From NCBI RefSeq assembly GCF_024679245.1, contig NC_090182.1, positions 29,885,547 through 29,949,546 on the forward strand: a DNA stretch of 64,000 nt, written 5' to 3'. Source of the DNA: Pseudorasbora parva (lineage: Eukaryota; Chordata; Actinopteri; Cypriniformes; Gobionidae). The position numbers and the translations under genes were made by a program. The notes below the pieces were generated by a model. It searched no databases. It saw only the letters and a program-made list of their open reading frames with translations, and was not told the origin of the DNA. Positions 39,180 to 50,545 of the stretch are shown one piece after another. The first letter of the stretch is position 1. Each line of letters begins with the position of its first letter.

Positions 39180-39480
39180 CAGGTCAATCGGCGATGTTAT
39201 TTTCAGTCAGAACTCATTTCACACAGTAGGATTTTGAATCACAGACATGTTCAGATATTTAGCGTGGCAAATATCTTCCAGGCGTCGGCGACGCGTCGGC
39301 GATTCTCTCCAATCGCGTCTTTGATCATTGTCACTCGAGCACCGAGCAAATCGGTGCAAATAAGTGCAAACTCGAGCAAATCGGTGCAAAGTCCTGTGAT
39401 TTCGGGCATTTGTCTGCGATTTCGCAAAACCTGTAGGCGAGTCAAAATCAGGGCTATGAGTGTGAGTATGAGTGTGTAGT
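39180..39480. mobile_element. Fragment of a CG-rich MITE
   Basis: The block 'ggcgtcggcgacgcgtcggcgattc' has the CG-rich look of a common cyprinid MITE; 'gagcaaatcggtgcaaa' occurs twice in direct repeat (39353- and 39374-). Ends not resolved. Confidence 0.4.
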
Positions 39481-41361
39481 ATGAATGTACTGCCTTCACT
39501 ATGTTAACATAATCATGTGACCTACCAGCACCAGTTACGTCGCTTCATTGATAAATCCTCTTGGACTGGCCTCATGGGAAATGGCCTCATGGGATAATAA
39601 AGTGTCCATGGGATACACACTTCACTAGTACTGTGAATTCGGATACTTTATCGCATACTATATAGTAGGGAAGTATGCGATTTCGGATGAAGCATAAGGT
39701 TTGGATGACTAGCACACAGTTATCACTTGCTAATAAATCTGCACCACTTTTTTTGTTGCAAAATTGATTATAGAATTGTCTTATGAAAACATGATCAAGA
39801 GATGTAGCATCCCAAAACGAGGAAGTACAGTTTGTTCTTGCCACCAAAATTGTGTATTCCCAGCCAATATGCAAACTGACGGTGGTTTAGAGACAACAGA
39901 GCGGCCCAGTGAGGCCTGATATAAAATGCTTGTGGTCATGTAGATGAAGAAAGACAACACTGTTTCCTGAACGCCTGCTGCCACATGACACACCCATCAC
40001 AAGAGGAAAACCTGTCAGACTTGTAAAGCTCATTCTACTCCAAGGGAAGATGATACGTCCGAAGACATTACAGTTACAAAAAAGACAGTGTCTGTGGTCA
40101 TCTGACGAAACACAAAGACACTTTCTGCAAGAGCCTCCTCAAGAGCCTTTCAAGTCCAAACCCTCAGTGGTCTGGATGGGGGGATGATTATAATGTGGAG
40201 AATGAATCAATTTGTGTTTTGCTGGAGTGTGGTAATTTCTGAGAGGATACGCTCTTAAAAACGGTCTTTTTCATTTCATGATAAATTCATTCATTCTACT
40301 CAAACAGGCCGGTGCCGACTGCATACCGTGAACACTTCTGAGACGCTCCTGTCGTTCATTTTTTCTTAAAATTTTTATTTCAGAGGGTGAAATATTATAA
40401 GCTGCTGATCAACGGTTTGAGAAGCCTGGGTGAAAGAATGAGGGTAAAACTCTAGCTGACAGGAAGCACAATGACACGAAGGCAGCTTACATAACAGATC
40501 ATCATCAACACATCAGCGTGAAGATCCAGGGGAAATGCATCACCGCCCCTTTTTTACTCAGTCTGTTGACTATCTGATGTGGGCGACACACTGGGTGACA
40601 AGCTGCCTCCACACGCCCTCATGCGTCGGAAACACAGGAGATGGATCAGAGCTGCTTTAAAGTTAGAAACGTTAATGAAACTTTCAAACACATTCAATGG
40701 ATGGATGCTCCAAAAAATATTTAAATTGGAGGCAGGGTTAGGTGACAATGAGCCAATCAAAAGCAAGCCTCTGAGAAGATAGAACAACAAAGAAACAATA
40801 AAAAGGGGAAAACATTTGATTGCAGCAGAAATAGCAAGCGGTTGAAGTTCACAGGAAACCGTGGAGCTAAAGAAAGACGGGCCGCACAGTTCTGGCTGGT
40901 TTATAAACCTCCACTGACTTTCATCTGAGTTTGGGCTGAACCGCAACATGTGCGCACAACCACTAACAGAACTTTCCCACTGTTCTCAAAGCTCGTCTGT
41001 TCCTGTTTTAGAATAGTTTGACCATGTCTCTGATTAGCACTGTGTAGCTATACAAAAATTGGTTTCTTGAACAACTAATGGCTACTGCCATGACCCCCCT
41101 ATTTGTGTTTGTCAGATTACGGTTTCTGTTCACTGCACAAGCTACACACACCACTGGAGCCATTTGAAAGCTCACACAGGTCCAGTGGGTAAAACTAAAA
41201 TTTAATGTAGAAATTAAACTTTTTCAACATTTTGTATTTTAAAGATAATTTTGTAAAATAAACTTTACAGATCATCGTTGGAAAAGGTTTAAACAATATG
41301 TTTCAAAGCTTATTTAATTAACCATAAACAATTATTGCATATGCACCTGTAGAAAAGACCT
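39481..41361. other. Gene-free stretch
   Basis: 39560-39700 contains words (catactatatagtagggaagta, gcgatttcgga) of a known MITE type. 40260-41360 is unique; the 131-codon minus frame at 40554-40949 resembles nothing I know. Confidence 0.5.
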
Positions 41362-42076
41362 TTAAGGAACACTCCAGCGTTTTTAGAAATAGGGCTTATT
41401 CAACTTCTTTCCTACATTTAGATATGTGGGCAAATGCATTTTTGTTTCCGAGTTTGGCAGGGTCGCCGCTAGCTTAGCTTAGCATAATGACTGGAATCCT
41501 ATGTTGCCAGCTAGCATGTCCTGAGTAAGTGTACTTACTACTAAGAAAAACTAAGAAAAAAGACCTAATAACTTCTTGTGGCCTGTGTATTCACGAGTAC
41601 AAATAGTGATGCAGATTATGACTAGGCGATTTCCTAGGCAGCACTGCTAAATTGGGCGCAGAGATATCACGGCTCTCATCCTCACGTCCTCTGGCTGTTG
41701 AGCGATCGCAATGTGCTGTGTGATATCTCTGCGCCCAAGTAGCAGTGCTTCGCCTGTGCTTCCCCATAATATAGTCCCATGTCAATATCTGCCTAGGAAA
41801 TCGCCTAGTCTTAATCTGCATCGCTATTTGTACTCGTCGTGAATACGCAGGCCACAAGAAGTAGTTAGGTGGGGTGTTTTTATGGATCACTTTTACTCAG
41901 GACATGCTTGCTGGCAACATAGGAGTCCATTCATTATGCTAAGCTAAGCTAGCGGCGATCCTCCCAAACTAAAACAAATGAATGCGCAGAGACAAAAATG
42001 CATTTGCCTACATATCTATATGTACGAAAGAGGTTGAATAAGCCCTATTTCTAAAAACGGTGGAGTGTTCCTTTAA
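41362..42076. mobile_element. TTAA foldback element ('ggaacactcca')
   Basis: TTAA at 41362-41365 and 42073-42076. The arms pair through 'aataagccctatttctaaaaac' versus the left 'gtttttagaaatagggctta', 'gctagcttagcttagcata' versus 'tatgctaagctaagctagc', and 'ctgcgcccaa' near the centre (about 41720). 715 bp, no gene. Confidence 0.92.
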
Positions 42077-42300
42077 AGGCTGTTCACACCAAGAACAATA
42101 ACTATAAAGATAACGATATAGTTCTCAGTATTAAAAAAATAGCAATTCACACCACAGCTATAATGATAACGACAAAGAGAAATCATATTAATGGAATCAC
42201 TTTCAGAAAAAAATGTTTTTGCAGCTGATGAACAATATAAAGTTTGACAGCCAATCAGAATCCATCCTGCTGTAACAAGCTTGAGCATTTAAAGCAGCAG
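42077..42300. mobile_element. One-ended fragment of a hAT-type MITE
   Basis: aggctgttcacaccaagaac with 'aactataaagataacgatat' is the start of a familiar cyprinid MITE. No matching right end. Confidence 0.45.
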
Positions 42301-42449
42301 ACAAGCACACGTATTGACTTAACAGAAATAAATCATCCTCTGGTATGTTATCTGGTTCTTGGAGTGAACGGCCATAAGACACAAAGGTGGTCAGTTAAGG
42401 TCACCATAGTGTTTATGGATAGTGTTTAGTGTTAATTCACTATGTTTAC

Positions 42450-42961
42450 TAGCCTAGAAATCTGGAAGCACCCAGCAGCAGCAAATCTTATTTGCAGCAA
42501 GAGTCGTTTAGCAACTCACCGTTGGATTGTGAGCTGGAGAAACCAAACTCTGGTCAGACTAATCACATTGTGTATGGAGTCGGTGGGCAGGCTTAACATA
42601 ATGATGGCAGAGTTGAGGCGGTTCGTATGCTACTTGAAAACAAAAAAAAAAGCTGGCGAACGGCGGCCTTTTGAATCAGCTTTGGCCTTGACTCTGGAAG
42701 ACTTGGAGTTAAGCTTTTCTGAGAAAAGAACAAAGAACGGTACTGAAGTCATTCTTAAAAAAAGAAAGATGTGTTCTGAGTTTTGCCATACGGGAAATAG
42801 TTAAATCTATCAACTAGCTCCACATCATCTTTGTTGCTCTGATTGGTTTTAGCTTAATCCTTTTGCATGCAGAGGGACTTTATCCCACCTCTTGGATTGA
42901 ACCCTGCCAATGGTGAGTTCCCAAACCCAACATCTTGACGTGTGTCTGGTTTTTTAAGCTA
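42450..42961 (+). mobile_element. Helicase-exon mobile unit, copy 3
   Basis: The left end is TAGCCTAGAAATCTGG and the right end complement starts TAGCTTAAAAAACCAGAC. Perfect 9-bp repeats, tatgtttac, flank it (42441-42449 and 42962-42970). 512 bp. It carries the helicase fragment and a GTGAGT at 42913-42918. Non-autonomous. Confidence 0.85.
42601..42860 (+). pseudogene. Helicase N-terminal fragment in copy 3
   Basis: The ATG pair at about 42601-42606 starts a frame, MMAELRRFVCYLK, that continues AGERRPFESALALTLEDLELSFS before a two-codon loss and frame change. Further on, the alternative frame has VLP and YGK remnants of the Walker A motif, but a short deletion (ccgaccggatac has become ccatac) removes the central Thr-Gly, and TGA and TAG stops interrupt it. 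It preserves the start-codon context best of the three copies and shows that the captured segment includes the translation start. The sequence is dead as a helicase. Parent gene unknown. Confidence 0.58.
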
Positions 42962-43027
42962 TATGTTTACCATAGTGAATTATTATTTCTGCTCCACTGC
43001 AACATCCTGTTATAAGAACATTATGTT

Positions 43028-43793
43028 CAGTGGCGGCTACTGGTCTGTCAGAGAGGGGAAGCTCATTTTTGGCCAATTGTCTTATTTATTTAAAAGTAAA
43101 TTCTGCCCTACGTTCCTTTTCAAGAAAATGGTCTTTTACCCTGTGAATGAATGAACGATCTAAAAAAAATATTAAACTCTGTAAAACTGAAACAAGGAAT
43201 GTGGTGTATAATTGTGTGAAATGTATGATGAAAATCAAGCAATTTCGCCAAGCAAATATCAAAGAAATAGGTTGCAGAAGTTTTTATTTCGACTGAACTT
43301 GAGAAATCCGCGATGGGACTGAGAGCGAATAGCTTCAGTGATTCCTTATAGTACAGAATCGCTGTCAGTCAAAAGGAGATTCAGACCCTCCAATCAACAC
43401 GCAGAAGCTCGGAGTCCGGGCCAGCCCACTCCCCATTCACTCCCAGAGACGCTGAGCATCCGTGAGTGGGACATAATCGCAGCGTTTATCCAATGACCGT
43501 CTAGTTTCGAAGCGCTGAAAAAAACCGTTCAAAGCAGCCCCATTGAAGTCAATGGACGCTGGGCTTCAATAGGGAAATGCACTGTGACACTGCAGGAATG
43601 TATGAGAAGGAAATCGTGTCAGCCGACCTGCTATATGTAACTGATTCTGAACGAACTCGTCTTTGAGATGAACGTTTTCTAACGCATTTTTAGTCAATAC
43701 AATGTTAATATAATAGTACATATTTGACCATTAATTTTGTGACATTATAAGGGAAGCCGAGCTTCCCTTGCAGTCTTAAAGAAATCGCCACTG
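43028..43793. mobile_element. hAT MITE with perfect 8-bp duplication
   Basis: The ends are CAGTGGCGG and the complement of CGCCACTG; inside them 'gaggggaagctc' pairs with 'gagcttccctt'. The 8-bp repeat attatgtt flanks it (43020-43027, 43794-43801). 766 bp, no transposase. Confidence 0.93.
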
Positions 43794-44214
43794 ATTATGT
43801 TATATATGTTATACTATAAACATGACATAATCAGTAATGAATTTGCTTAAAAAACAGCATTAAAGCCACATTATGTCATTTTTTTGCCGCTAGGTTTTTT
43901 GCCGAGGTCGGCTATTCAAAACAAAGGTGTAGCTTGATGACACAGAGATTGAGCGTGGAATCTTGGGAGTCAAAGTCGGTGGAAAAGAATAGGGACAGGA
44001 TGCAGGCTGAAATCATGTTAATGGATAAGATTATTAATGTTACTGTAGTATGAAACAGAGCAGGGCAGAGTGTTATGGGAGCATAATGTGGCCACTGGAT
44101 CGATTGCTAATGAGAGATGAGCGTGACATACGGCTTGAGAGCAGTAGAGCTTTTATTATGCCACCGTCGCCGCTTTCGCTTCTTTCGGTCAAGCGTACAT
44201 GGGCTTAAGGCTGA

Positions 44215-45522
44215 TTTATACTACTGTGTCGGACCTACGCGTATCCTTTACGCCGCAAGTTACGCGTCAGTTCTCATTTATACTTCTGCATTGTTGTCTG
44301 CGTCAATGTGCAATTACACATGCAGACCGCTAGTAGGCAGTGTCCATGGGCATGTTGATGGTGTAACCCACAGTATATCAAGACAAAAGCTGAAGAAGAA
44401 GCTTGTTGTGCATATTGTCGGAGTAGCATCAGCAGTGATGGCGGTAAATTGATAGCAACTTTTTTTGCAGCTAGAAATGTTGTATCTTAGGGTGCATTCA
44501 CACTAGCACTTTCTTATGCTTTCTTACGAGCTCGGGTGCGCACCCGCGAACCGCACCTGAGTCTGCTTAAAAAGGTGGTCTGGGGTTCGGTTCATGTGAA
44601 CTCTGGTAAAGTTTGCTGCTGATGTGAACGCAGCCGTACTAAATCGCAGAAGTGAAGCGCTACAAATGACGTATGATTTGATAAAAATGTGTGTTTTGTG
44701 TGTTTCACTCATTTACCTGAGCGTGACTGACATACTGCAAGCAGAGAGCTGTAGATCTAATTTCTGCTCGTCTTCGGCGTTCTTTAGAGCATTTGCAGGA
44801 CATTCGCAGCAGATAGACGGAAGTGCCATAACGTACTGAAGCTCTGGTAACAAAACCAATGGAACAGAAACAGAGCCTTCACGCTCACTGCCGTTGCTAA
44901 GCAACCGGGTAAACAGCTGCTGCTTTGATGATGGAAACAAACCCCGGTTCGGACTCAAATAATATAACATGAACACAGTCCAGAGGGGGCATGGGGAGGG
45001 GGGAGGGGGGAGCAATCGAACTCGGGGTCAGTCCAGGCAATCGAACCAATTGTGAAAGCACCCGTATACAAATTAAGCATCTCTAGTTGATTAAGTAGAG
45101 TTAAATAAGAGGCGATGGAATGCGTTTTTAAAATCACGCAGAGTGTTTGTGGCCACTGTTTTAAGTATTTGTGGCTCGTGCACAGACAAACGCTTCAATC
45201 GATTGCTGACTGATTGCACTGATTCACTAACATAAAGAATACCTGGACTACAAAATATCGTGTTATAAAGCAGATGAAACTATCATCCCATTTCTGGACA
45301 TGCACACATACCCGACGCAGTTTTTTATTTATTTTTTATTTATTGAACTGAGGGAGGGGTTCTGGCAGACCAATCACAGCCCTTGCGGTCAGCGTAGAAT
45401 TGACGCATTGTTACATTTTTGGAGAGGTCCACATCAGGGTACGTCGAAGGCTACGCGTGCAACACACAGCCTACGGCATAGCTATGGCGTACACTCGACG
45501 CTGAAGTATAAATCAGCCTTAA
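44215..45522. mobile_element. TTAA element ('ggctgatttatact'), nested
   Basis: TTAA at 44215-44218 and 45519-45522. GGCTGATTTATACT and AGTATAAATCAGCC are perfect inverted ends. The inner arms share CG-rich 'tacgcgt' and 'ctacgcgtgc' motifs. It is inserted in 43860-45663 and holds 44490-45063. The 161-codon frame (45300-45785) crosses its edge and is not a gene. Confidence 0.9.
44490..45063. mobile_element. hAT-type MITE ('gggtgcattcacac'), innermost
   Basis: gggtgcattcacac on the left and the complement gggtgctttcacaa on the right. Flanks gtatctta (44482-44489) and gtatacaa (45064-45071) match at 5 of 8. Words like 'ggttcggttcatgtgaac' are typical of a widespread fish hAT MITE. Confidence 0.65.
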
Positions 45523-45663
45523 CACAGCGCTGTTTTATCATATTAGATACATTTGAGTGTGTTGAAAGTTTTAATGTTACTGTGATGTACAGATGCATTA
45601 GTTTTGCAGCTGCTATGAGACAATTGTTGCACTCTGCAGTAAGCTTGATATTAGAATATTATA

Positions 45664-45790
45664 TTAACCCTCTATGGTACGGTGTTGCCTCCAGGCAACA
45701 TAGTCTATTTTGGATTCTTTTTAAACAAAGGAAACCCCAATTTATTGTTCAAACCTATCTCAGGGAAGAAGAACTCCAATACTAATCAAT
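45664..45790. mobile_element. One-ended piggyBac-like terminus
   Basis: TTAA followed by CCCTCTATGGTACGG fits the TTAA-CCC start of piggyBac ends, with a hairpin 'gttgcctccaggcaac' directly inside. No right end is found. Confidence 0.35.
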
Positions 45791-47428
45791 GAAAGTGCAA
45801 ATAATGGGTCACATGACCCACAGGGGTTCATTTTGTGTCCTGTTTCAGCACATGGGCACAGGTCACATGGCTCCATATTTTCTCCACTGAAAAGTGCATT
45901 TTTCACTCATTTCCATCCAGTTAATCACTCACAAAACATATGAATCACCTTCACTGGTAAGTAAAGAAGTATTTTCAAGAACTTTACATTATATATCATC
46001 AAATGTTTTAAAGGCTATTATAAATATAAATGAGTTGTATTAGGGTAGCCTACAATGGGGCTAAAGCACACCCTAAGAAAAATGTGCTCATTTTTCAAAA
46101 ATGCTCATACTTTTCAAAAAATCTCTAGCAACTTTTGCAGTATTTTCTGTTTATTTTGATTAATAAAAGAATTAATTATTGTTCAGTAAATATTAAAATG
46201 TTAATATAAAATTATTTTTAAAATACAGAAACAAATTTTTAAGTAAATAATCTGAAAACATTGAATGAATGAGATCCCATAATAATTTAATAAAGTTGTA
46301 TCGTTGTAACAACTAAATATATTTGTATATGATTATTATCATATTTTTTAAATTATAAATATGATGTTGCCTCTAAGATGGACACCCAACTTAAGATATT
46401 TACCAGCTGAATCTTAACCATGTCATGTCAACACATGGAAGTCAGTCAGCTGTTTATTATCATATTAAATATGCCTTTTACCCCAAATACCATAATGTAA
46501 CCGAACATTACATATTCTGTTATTAAAAAAACTGTTGCGTATGATTTACATAAATCATAAAAAAATACATTTGTCTCAACATATATTCAATAATTTTAGT
46601 GATTTCTCATTTGCTACTTAAATCTCCAAATATGGAAAAGAGATCAAATTATCTCAGAATCAACTTTTTGGAAGAATAATTAGAACAACATAAATTTAAT
46701 TAGCACTAAAGCCTAACAATTGTATTTACAGTATGATTGTAAAAGGTTTGTTATTCATTCTCTATATTAAGATGATGCTCAGTCCCCTTATAGTGCCCCC
46801 CTTTTTTTTTGGTTTGGGCCACAGCCCCTCAAAAAGTCTGTGCACGGCCCTGCTAGGTTGGATACAAATATGGTATATTTGTAAGGAAAAGAGTTAGAAT
46901 TCTCTAAATATATTTGCATTTTTGCACAATATTGTAATGCATGTATAAAAATAGTAATATAGATACTATAACTGCACATATTACGATCTGCACATTTTCT
47001 ATAGCACTCAAAAAAGGTATAAAATACAAATGATGAGGTGTCATGTGATGAGGAAGGTGAGGTCATAGTGACAATCCGGCAGTTAGAGAGTGAGGGTGAG
47101 ATCGAAGATGGAGATGAGGATGAAGGTGGATATGATCATTTGATATGAATACTTGATGTGATAACTTGATGTAATGATTTGGTAACAATTGCGTTCCACG
47201 ATTAATTTGAAATGTTACTGTTTATTAAATATGACATTTATAATACATCATAACCTGGATAAATGTGTTTGTTCAGGTGTCTGGATAAAGAAATGAATGT
47301 TTTCAACAAATATATTTATTTTTTTCTACATAAAAATGTAAAATGTTTCAATTTGTCCATTGTGTTACAATGCACAATATAGCACACATCAAGTACAATT
47401 TTTATATAAAGTATTTTCAATAATTATT
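45791..47428. other. Gene-free stretch with one short acidic frame
   Basis: AT-rich. An open frame at 47023-47148 (+) encodes about 41 residues, mostly Asp, Glu and Gly in its second half, without a start codon. It could be the relic of an acidic transposase or host segment, but nothing identifies it. Confidence 0.3.
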
Positions 47429-48227
47429 TTAAGGGTTACTTCGGCGATTAGCATATGGCTTTGTATCAGTAGAAACCCTGGAGTATATTCAAATGATTGT
47501 TCTTTCCCCCCCTCATATCCCCCTGAGACAAGAGATTTATGCATTTTATTTCTGGAAAAATTCCTCCTATGACGCAAATTGACAATATTTGCATCATAGG
47601 AGGAATGTTTGGCCAAAGGCTAAAGACTACAGCCAGCAGAGGGAGCTATTTCTGCATAATTTGAACCCACACATGGGGGATGGAGATTACACTCAGAGCT
47701 CAGCTCAGCTACAGGCACTCGTTTTAAATGAGCTATGGTGAGAAATGTAAGTCTTTTAACTTCTCAAATTAATTTCTATGAAAGTTACGCTTGCAAAGGC
47801 ATGAACTGAAACGCGCCAGACTGAACTGACGTTGTGAATGTATGTTGCGAGTGTAGTCGCGATTACCTCAGCTCTCATCACAAGAGCTCATCAGCTCATT
47901 TATCTGACTCGTGCAGTTAGTGCTCAGTGCTGTGATACTTGCGCTGTGACTCACTCATTATATTGAACAGACACGTTCAGTTTTTAATTGTAGTGTCTTC
48001 TCCAACTCAGTCACAGTAATCCAGTAGCGGTGGCTTTGGGAATGGCCTGACAGGGCAGCAAAGCATTCTGGGAATTGTAGTCTTTCATCCCCATGAGAAA
48101 AAAATAAATTTTCTGTCTTTTCTCAGTCTAGAAGGCACCAAATTCAAAAATAAATTCACATTTCTAATAGATTGATGACCCAGTTTAAATACAGATTTAT
48201 CTTCCCAGCGCTGAAGTACCCCTTTAA
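47429..48227. mobile_element. TTAA MITE ('gggttacttcggcg' ends)
   Basis: TTAA at 47429-47432 and 48224-48227, ends GGGTTACTTCGGCG and the complement GGGGTACTTCAGCG. It contains a small foldback 'attcctcctatgacgcaaat' / 'atttgcatcataggagg'. 799 bp, no gene. Confidence 0.88.
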
Positions 48228-49271
48228 GGACACTTCAGTTCTGCATATATGTGTATTCATATGTGTTTATTTAGCGTGTACTGTACTTGACACAAAGTAA
48301 AGTGCTTGTCTAGTAAAAAACAAAAAAACAAAACAAAAAAAGAAACTGATACATTTTCTGCAGCACAGCTTCGTCAGACTGTATTTCGCTGCAGCTCCTA
48401 CAACACTGTTGAAAGAGATGGCAATAAACCCACTTTGTCTTTGTAAGCTTGTGTATGCAAAAAAAAAAAAAAAAAAAAAATCCAAAACAACCAGCTTTAA
48501 CTAATGGACAAAATCATTGTGGATTTAAAAACAAAATGAAACCAGAAAATGTGGTTAAATTAATAGTTACGCATAAATGCAGCACATAACAGAAAAAAAA
48601 TATCTTTCTATATTCTACATTTTTTGTGTATTTTAGTTTTTTAAACAATAGCTAAGCTGACATCTTGGACAGGGTGCAGAACTAGAGAAGACATTATGAC
48701 TGTTGTTTTTCTTGCTACTTTCAGTCGAACAAAGACATATTGTTTCTAAAAGAAATGTGGAGCTCTAATACGCAGACTCCATCACTATCATACACAGATG
48801 CTTTCACACTGACTAACCAAATTAAACTTCCACAAATGTCAGTTGTACCCTCCCCCTGTCCCTAGAGGGATTCTTCAGCCTGCATAACCTCATTCACATA
48901 CTTATGACTCACACGCTATAACTTTAACATTTACACAGATTGTATTTATTCCACATTCTTAGGAAACAAAACAAATTATGAATAAATCAAATCTAGCCAT
49001 GCAGCTACTAATTACATGACAATGTTTAAAATCTAATGAGTCATATTAGATTTTGATGCAAAAGCTTATGGGATCTTTTAAGATGGCGAATGCAAGGATA
49101 GTAAAAAATAAAAACAATATATAATGTGGAAAACAATGCGGCTATAATGCATCGCAGGAATTTAGGAGCTTATAGCTACGTGGCCATCCAAAGTGTATTT
49201 CCTGTTTTTCTCTTGAAATGAATTAGCAAATTGCAATAGAGCTACAAATGTCATAACGTGTAAGATGTTAA
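48228..49271. other. Gene-free stretch
   Basis: Only a poly(A) run at 48459-48480 stands out. Confidence 0.55.
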
Positions 49272-49395
49272 CATGTGAGTAGACCCCCTGTTGTTGATCC
49301 TACTGAGATAAAGGCCATGTTTTTCTACCAAAGGGCTCTCAACTCATGTCTGGAGTGTTATATGGTAATACTAAAAAAATAACAAATACATAAAA
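49272..49395. repeat. Dispersed repeat shared with 34118-34240
   Basis: See the blocks listed for 34118-34240. This copy lies 90 bp left of a Tc1 fossil. Confidence 0.65.
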
Positions 49396-49486
49396 CATTT
49401 GCATACTGCTTTTTCTACACACAAACACACACGCACACGCACACAGACCAACACACAGTATATATACTTGCGTGTAAAAAACAAAG

Positions 49487-50305
49487 CTAGGTCAATGCAT
49501 ACTGAAGCACACAGTGCACAGAAGTCGGCAACTTTCTGTAAAGTCAATGGCTACAAACCTCCAAATTCAGATTAGCTCAAGAACAGTATAAAGAGATCTT
49601 CATGGAATGGTTTTCCATGGCCGAGCAGCTGCATTCAAACCTTACATTACAAGTGCAATGGCAAAACGTTGGATGCAATGGTGTAAAGCACGCTGCCACT
49701 GGACTCTAGAGCAGTTGAAACGTGTTCTTTGGAGTAACAAATCATGCTTCTCTGTCTGGCAATCCAAAGGACGAATTTGGGTTGGGTGGTTGCCAGGAGA
49801 ACGGAACTTGCCTGACTGCACTGTGCCAATAGTAAAGTTTGGTGGAGTGGGGATTATGGAATGGGGTTGTTTTTTCAGGGGTTGGGCTTGGCCTTAGTTC
49901 CAGTGAAAGGAATTCTTAAGGCTTCAGCATACCAAGACATTTTGGACAATTTCATGCTCCCCACTTTGTGGGAACAGTTTGGTAATGCCCTTTTCTGTTC
50001 CTTATGACTGTAGTGGACAAGTGGACAAAGCAAGGCCCATAAAGACATGGATGAACAAGTTTGGTGTGGAGGAACATGACTGGCCTGCAGGGTCCTGACT
50101 TCAACCCAATAGAATTGGGATAAATTAGAGCGGAGACTGAGCCAGACCTCCTCATCCAACATCAATGCTCTCACAAATGCACTTCTAGAAGATTGTTTAA
50201 TAATTCCCATAAACACACTCCTAAACCTTGTGGAAAACTTTCCTAGTAGAGTTGAAGCTGTTATAGCTACAAAAGGGTGGGCCAATTCCATATTTCTATC
50301 TAGTG
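49487..50305 (+). pseudogene. Tc1/mariner transposase fossil (family A)
   Basis: The open part at 49607-49897 reads [20 protein letters not shown], then [34 protein letters not shown], the central DDE region of a Tc1 transposase. The first catalytic Asp is Asn (49736-49738) and its neighbour Glu is Lys, so the protein would be inactive. Beyond 49897 frameshifts break the rest, but 'gtggaggaacatgactggcc', 'tcctgacttcaacccaatag' (SPDLNPIE region) and 'gaagctgttatagctac' (EAVIA) keep the order to about 50290. No terminal repeats can be located. It is a family different from the other Tc1 copies here. Confidence 0.85.
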
Positions 50306-50379
50306 TTCAAAAGTGGTCAGTAAGAGTGTTTTTCTTCAAGAAATTAAGCCTTTCATTAAGCAAGGATGGATTAAAGAAT

Positions 50380-50545
50380 TCAAGTGGCAGTAAAGCATTA
50401 TTTAATGTTATAAAATATTTATATTTCAAGTAAATGCTGTTCTTTTGAACTTTCTATTTATCAAAGCAAGAAATCTCTATCATGCCTGTCACAAAAAATA
50501 TTAAACTCCTTTCAACAATGTTGTAAATTCCTAAAATTGCCCATT
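50380..50545 (-). repeat. 'ctgcatttatttgatcaaa' repeat fragment
   Basis: On the minus strand it matches the family's 3' half; the plus strand shows 'tgctgttcttttgaactttc' and 'tatttatcaaag'. Confidence 0.65.

Larger units (their letters stand above)
43860..45663. mobile_element. Second copy of the 4501-5191 TTAA MITE, split
   Basis: It starts at TTAA (43860-43863) with 'agccacattatgtcat' and follows the order of 4501-4860 to 44214. It resumes after 45522 with 'tgttttatcatatta' and 'gcagctgctatgagacaattg', matching 4855-4950. Its right end is missing at the TTAA where another terminus begins (45664). Confidence 0.75.

Noticed and set aside
40554..40949. 131-codon minus-strand frame
   Set aside because: No motif or family resemblance, no splice or promoter context; a plus-strand frame overlaps it. 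Length is compatible with chance.
45300..45785. 161-codon plus-strand frame, second longest in the window
   Set aside because: It runs across the right edge of one TTAA element, into the remainder of another and past a piggyBac-like end, so it has no single origin and no family resemblance.
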